DNA of 64,000 nucleotides, from the NCBI GenBank assembly GCA_049347715.1, contig CP186339.1, forward strand, positions 3,782,001-3,846,000, in the 5' to 3' direction. Both the position numbers and the translations under genes were made by a program. Under the pieces are notes generated by a model. That model was not told where the DNA came from. It saw only the letters and a list, made by a program, of their open reading frames with translations, and made no database searches. The stretch comes from Thalassotalea_B piscium_A. Its GTDB lineage: Bacteria > Pseudomonadota > Gammaproteobacteria > Enterobacterales > Alteromonadaceae. Positions 63,728-64,000 of the stretch are shown here, one piece after another (position 1 is the first letter of the stretch; the number at the start of each line of letters is the position of its first letter).

Positions 63728-63868
63728 CTAAGCGGTTAAATTTCCCATGCAATCTTGCGTTTCATAACCGTCTTTTTTTTCAAAAATACTCACTAGAAAT
63801 GAAACCGCAAGCATAGTTAATGCAGGTGTTGTTAATAATACCGCAATAGTAGTAAGACTTAATATCAT
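63728..63868 (-). CDS. Small 46-aa membrane protein (unannotated)
   Basis: A clean 46-codon frame: MILSLTTIAVLLTTPALTM followed by LAVSFLVSIFEKKDGYE and a short tail with one Cys (QDCMGNLTA). One membrane helix (about 3-30) and a charged C-terminus are predicted. AGGGG lies 7 bases upstream of the ATG. It has no recognised family. A sigma-54-like promoter and a leader hairpin precede it. Its position near the psp genes suggests, but does not show, a stress role. Confidence 0.6.
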   Translation of the reverse strand: MILSLTTIAVLLTTPALTMLAVSFLVSIFEKKDGYETQDCMGNLTA

Positions 63869-63910
63869 GTTAACCCCTTGTGATAGTTATTTAATTTTTA
63901 ATTAAAACGT

Positions 63911-63928
63911 GTCTATAGTGGTATAGAC
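63911..63928 (-). promoter_or_regulatory. Hairpin at the predicted 5' end of the 46-aa gene's transcript
   Basis: A perfect 7-bp stem GTCTATA/TATAGAC with a 4-base loop. On the minus strand it begins at the transcription start expected from the neighbouring sigma-54-like element, so the mRNA would start with a hairpin. Confidence 0.45.
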
Positions 63929-63939
63929 GCATTAACTAC

Positions 63940-63955
63940 TACAAAGGTTGTGCCA
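63940..63955 (-). promoter_or_regulatory. Sigma-54-like promoter of the 46-aa membrane protein gene
   Basis: On minus it reads TGGCACA-ACCT-TTGTA, with correct -24/-12 spacing and the same T-for-C change in the -12 element as the psp site at 62592-62607. The predicted start is near 63929, giving a 61-base leader. Confidence 0.5.
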
Positions 63956-64000
63956 AAAGACGAGTTTTTTTGTATTTTATTGATTTAAAATGAAATTTAA

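Noticed and set aside
1..64000. CRISPR arrays, tRNA or rRNA genes, insertion sequences, prophage or integrative elements
   Set aside because: I saw no spaced direct repeats, no tRNA cloverleaf-like sequence with a CCA end, no transposase or integrase and no terminal inverted repeats. Without tools a degenerate element could be missed.

Overview
The window reads as a contiguous chromosomal stretch of a low-GC, marine-type gammaproteobacterium of the Alteromonadales, most like Colwellia or Thalassotalea (Colwelliaceae). This placement is an inference from AT-rich codon use, gene content and gene order, not from a database search. It is mostly core genome. I saw no insertion sequences, prophage, CRISPR array, rRNA or tRNA.

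Layout. 0-9 kb (minus strand): dam, damX, aroB, aroK and the type IV pilus set pilQ-pilP-pilO-pilN-pilM. 9-16 kb: mrcA (PBP1A) and pckA on plus, then the ompR-envZ two-component pair on minus. 16-24 kb: a small LETM1-like protein, a thioredoxin-like protein, an alpha/beta hydrolase, trmA, then fabR, a fatty-acid desaturase and sthA, with a clear FabR-type operator over the desaturase promoter, and a histidine phosphatase. 24-31 kb: hemE, a 690-bp spacer holding a strong small-RNA candidate, a flavin reductase, a PhoD-like phosphatase, an S1/P1 nuclease, an FKBP isomerase and a WD40 lipoprotein. 31-38 kb: slyX, yheV, yheS, a Sel1 protein, a 42-aa DUF3149 protein, yheT, yheU, rnk, cysQ and nudE. 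38-52 kb: yrfG, a complete gspC-to-gspN type II secretion operon, then hslR-hslO. 52-59 kb: a secreted M36 metalloprotease with a GlyGly-CTERM tail, an outer-membrane barrel, a DUF2333 protein and a PCu(A)C copper chaperone. 59-64 kb: an enoyl-CoA hydratase, a TPR protein, a pspA/pspC-type envelope stress operon, a sulfurtransferase and a 46-aa membrane protein.

How the genes work together. Much of the window serves the envelope: pilus assembly, type II secretion and a probable substrate of it, peptidoglycan synthesis (PBP1A, and DamX at the septum), osmosensing (EnvZ/OmpR), membrane fluidity (FabR/desaturase) and the phage-shock response. The order pil-aroKB-damX-dam beside mrcA, with nudE, yrfG, hslRO, pckA, envZ-ompR, fkpA, slyX and yheSTU all present, corresponds to one region of the Escherichia coli chromosome, here rearranged and with the gsp operon lying between yrfG and hslR.

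The observations I rate highest are the 91-nt small-RNA candidate downstream of hemE, two matching sigma-54-like promoters (one before the psp operon, one before an unannotated 46-aa membrane protein), the FabR operator on the desaturase, and the near-identical 12-bp elements before the divergent gspC and hslR genes.
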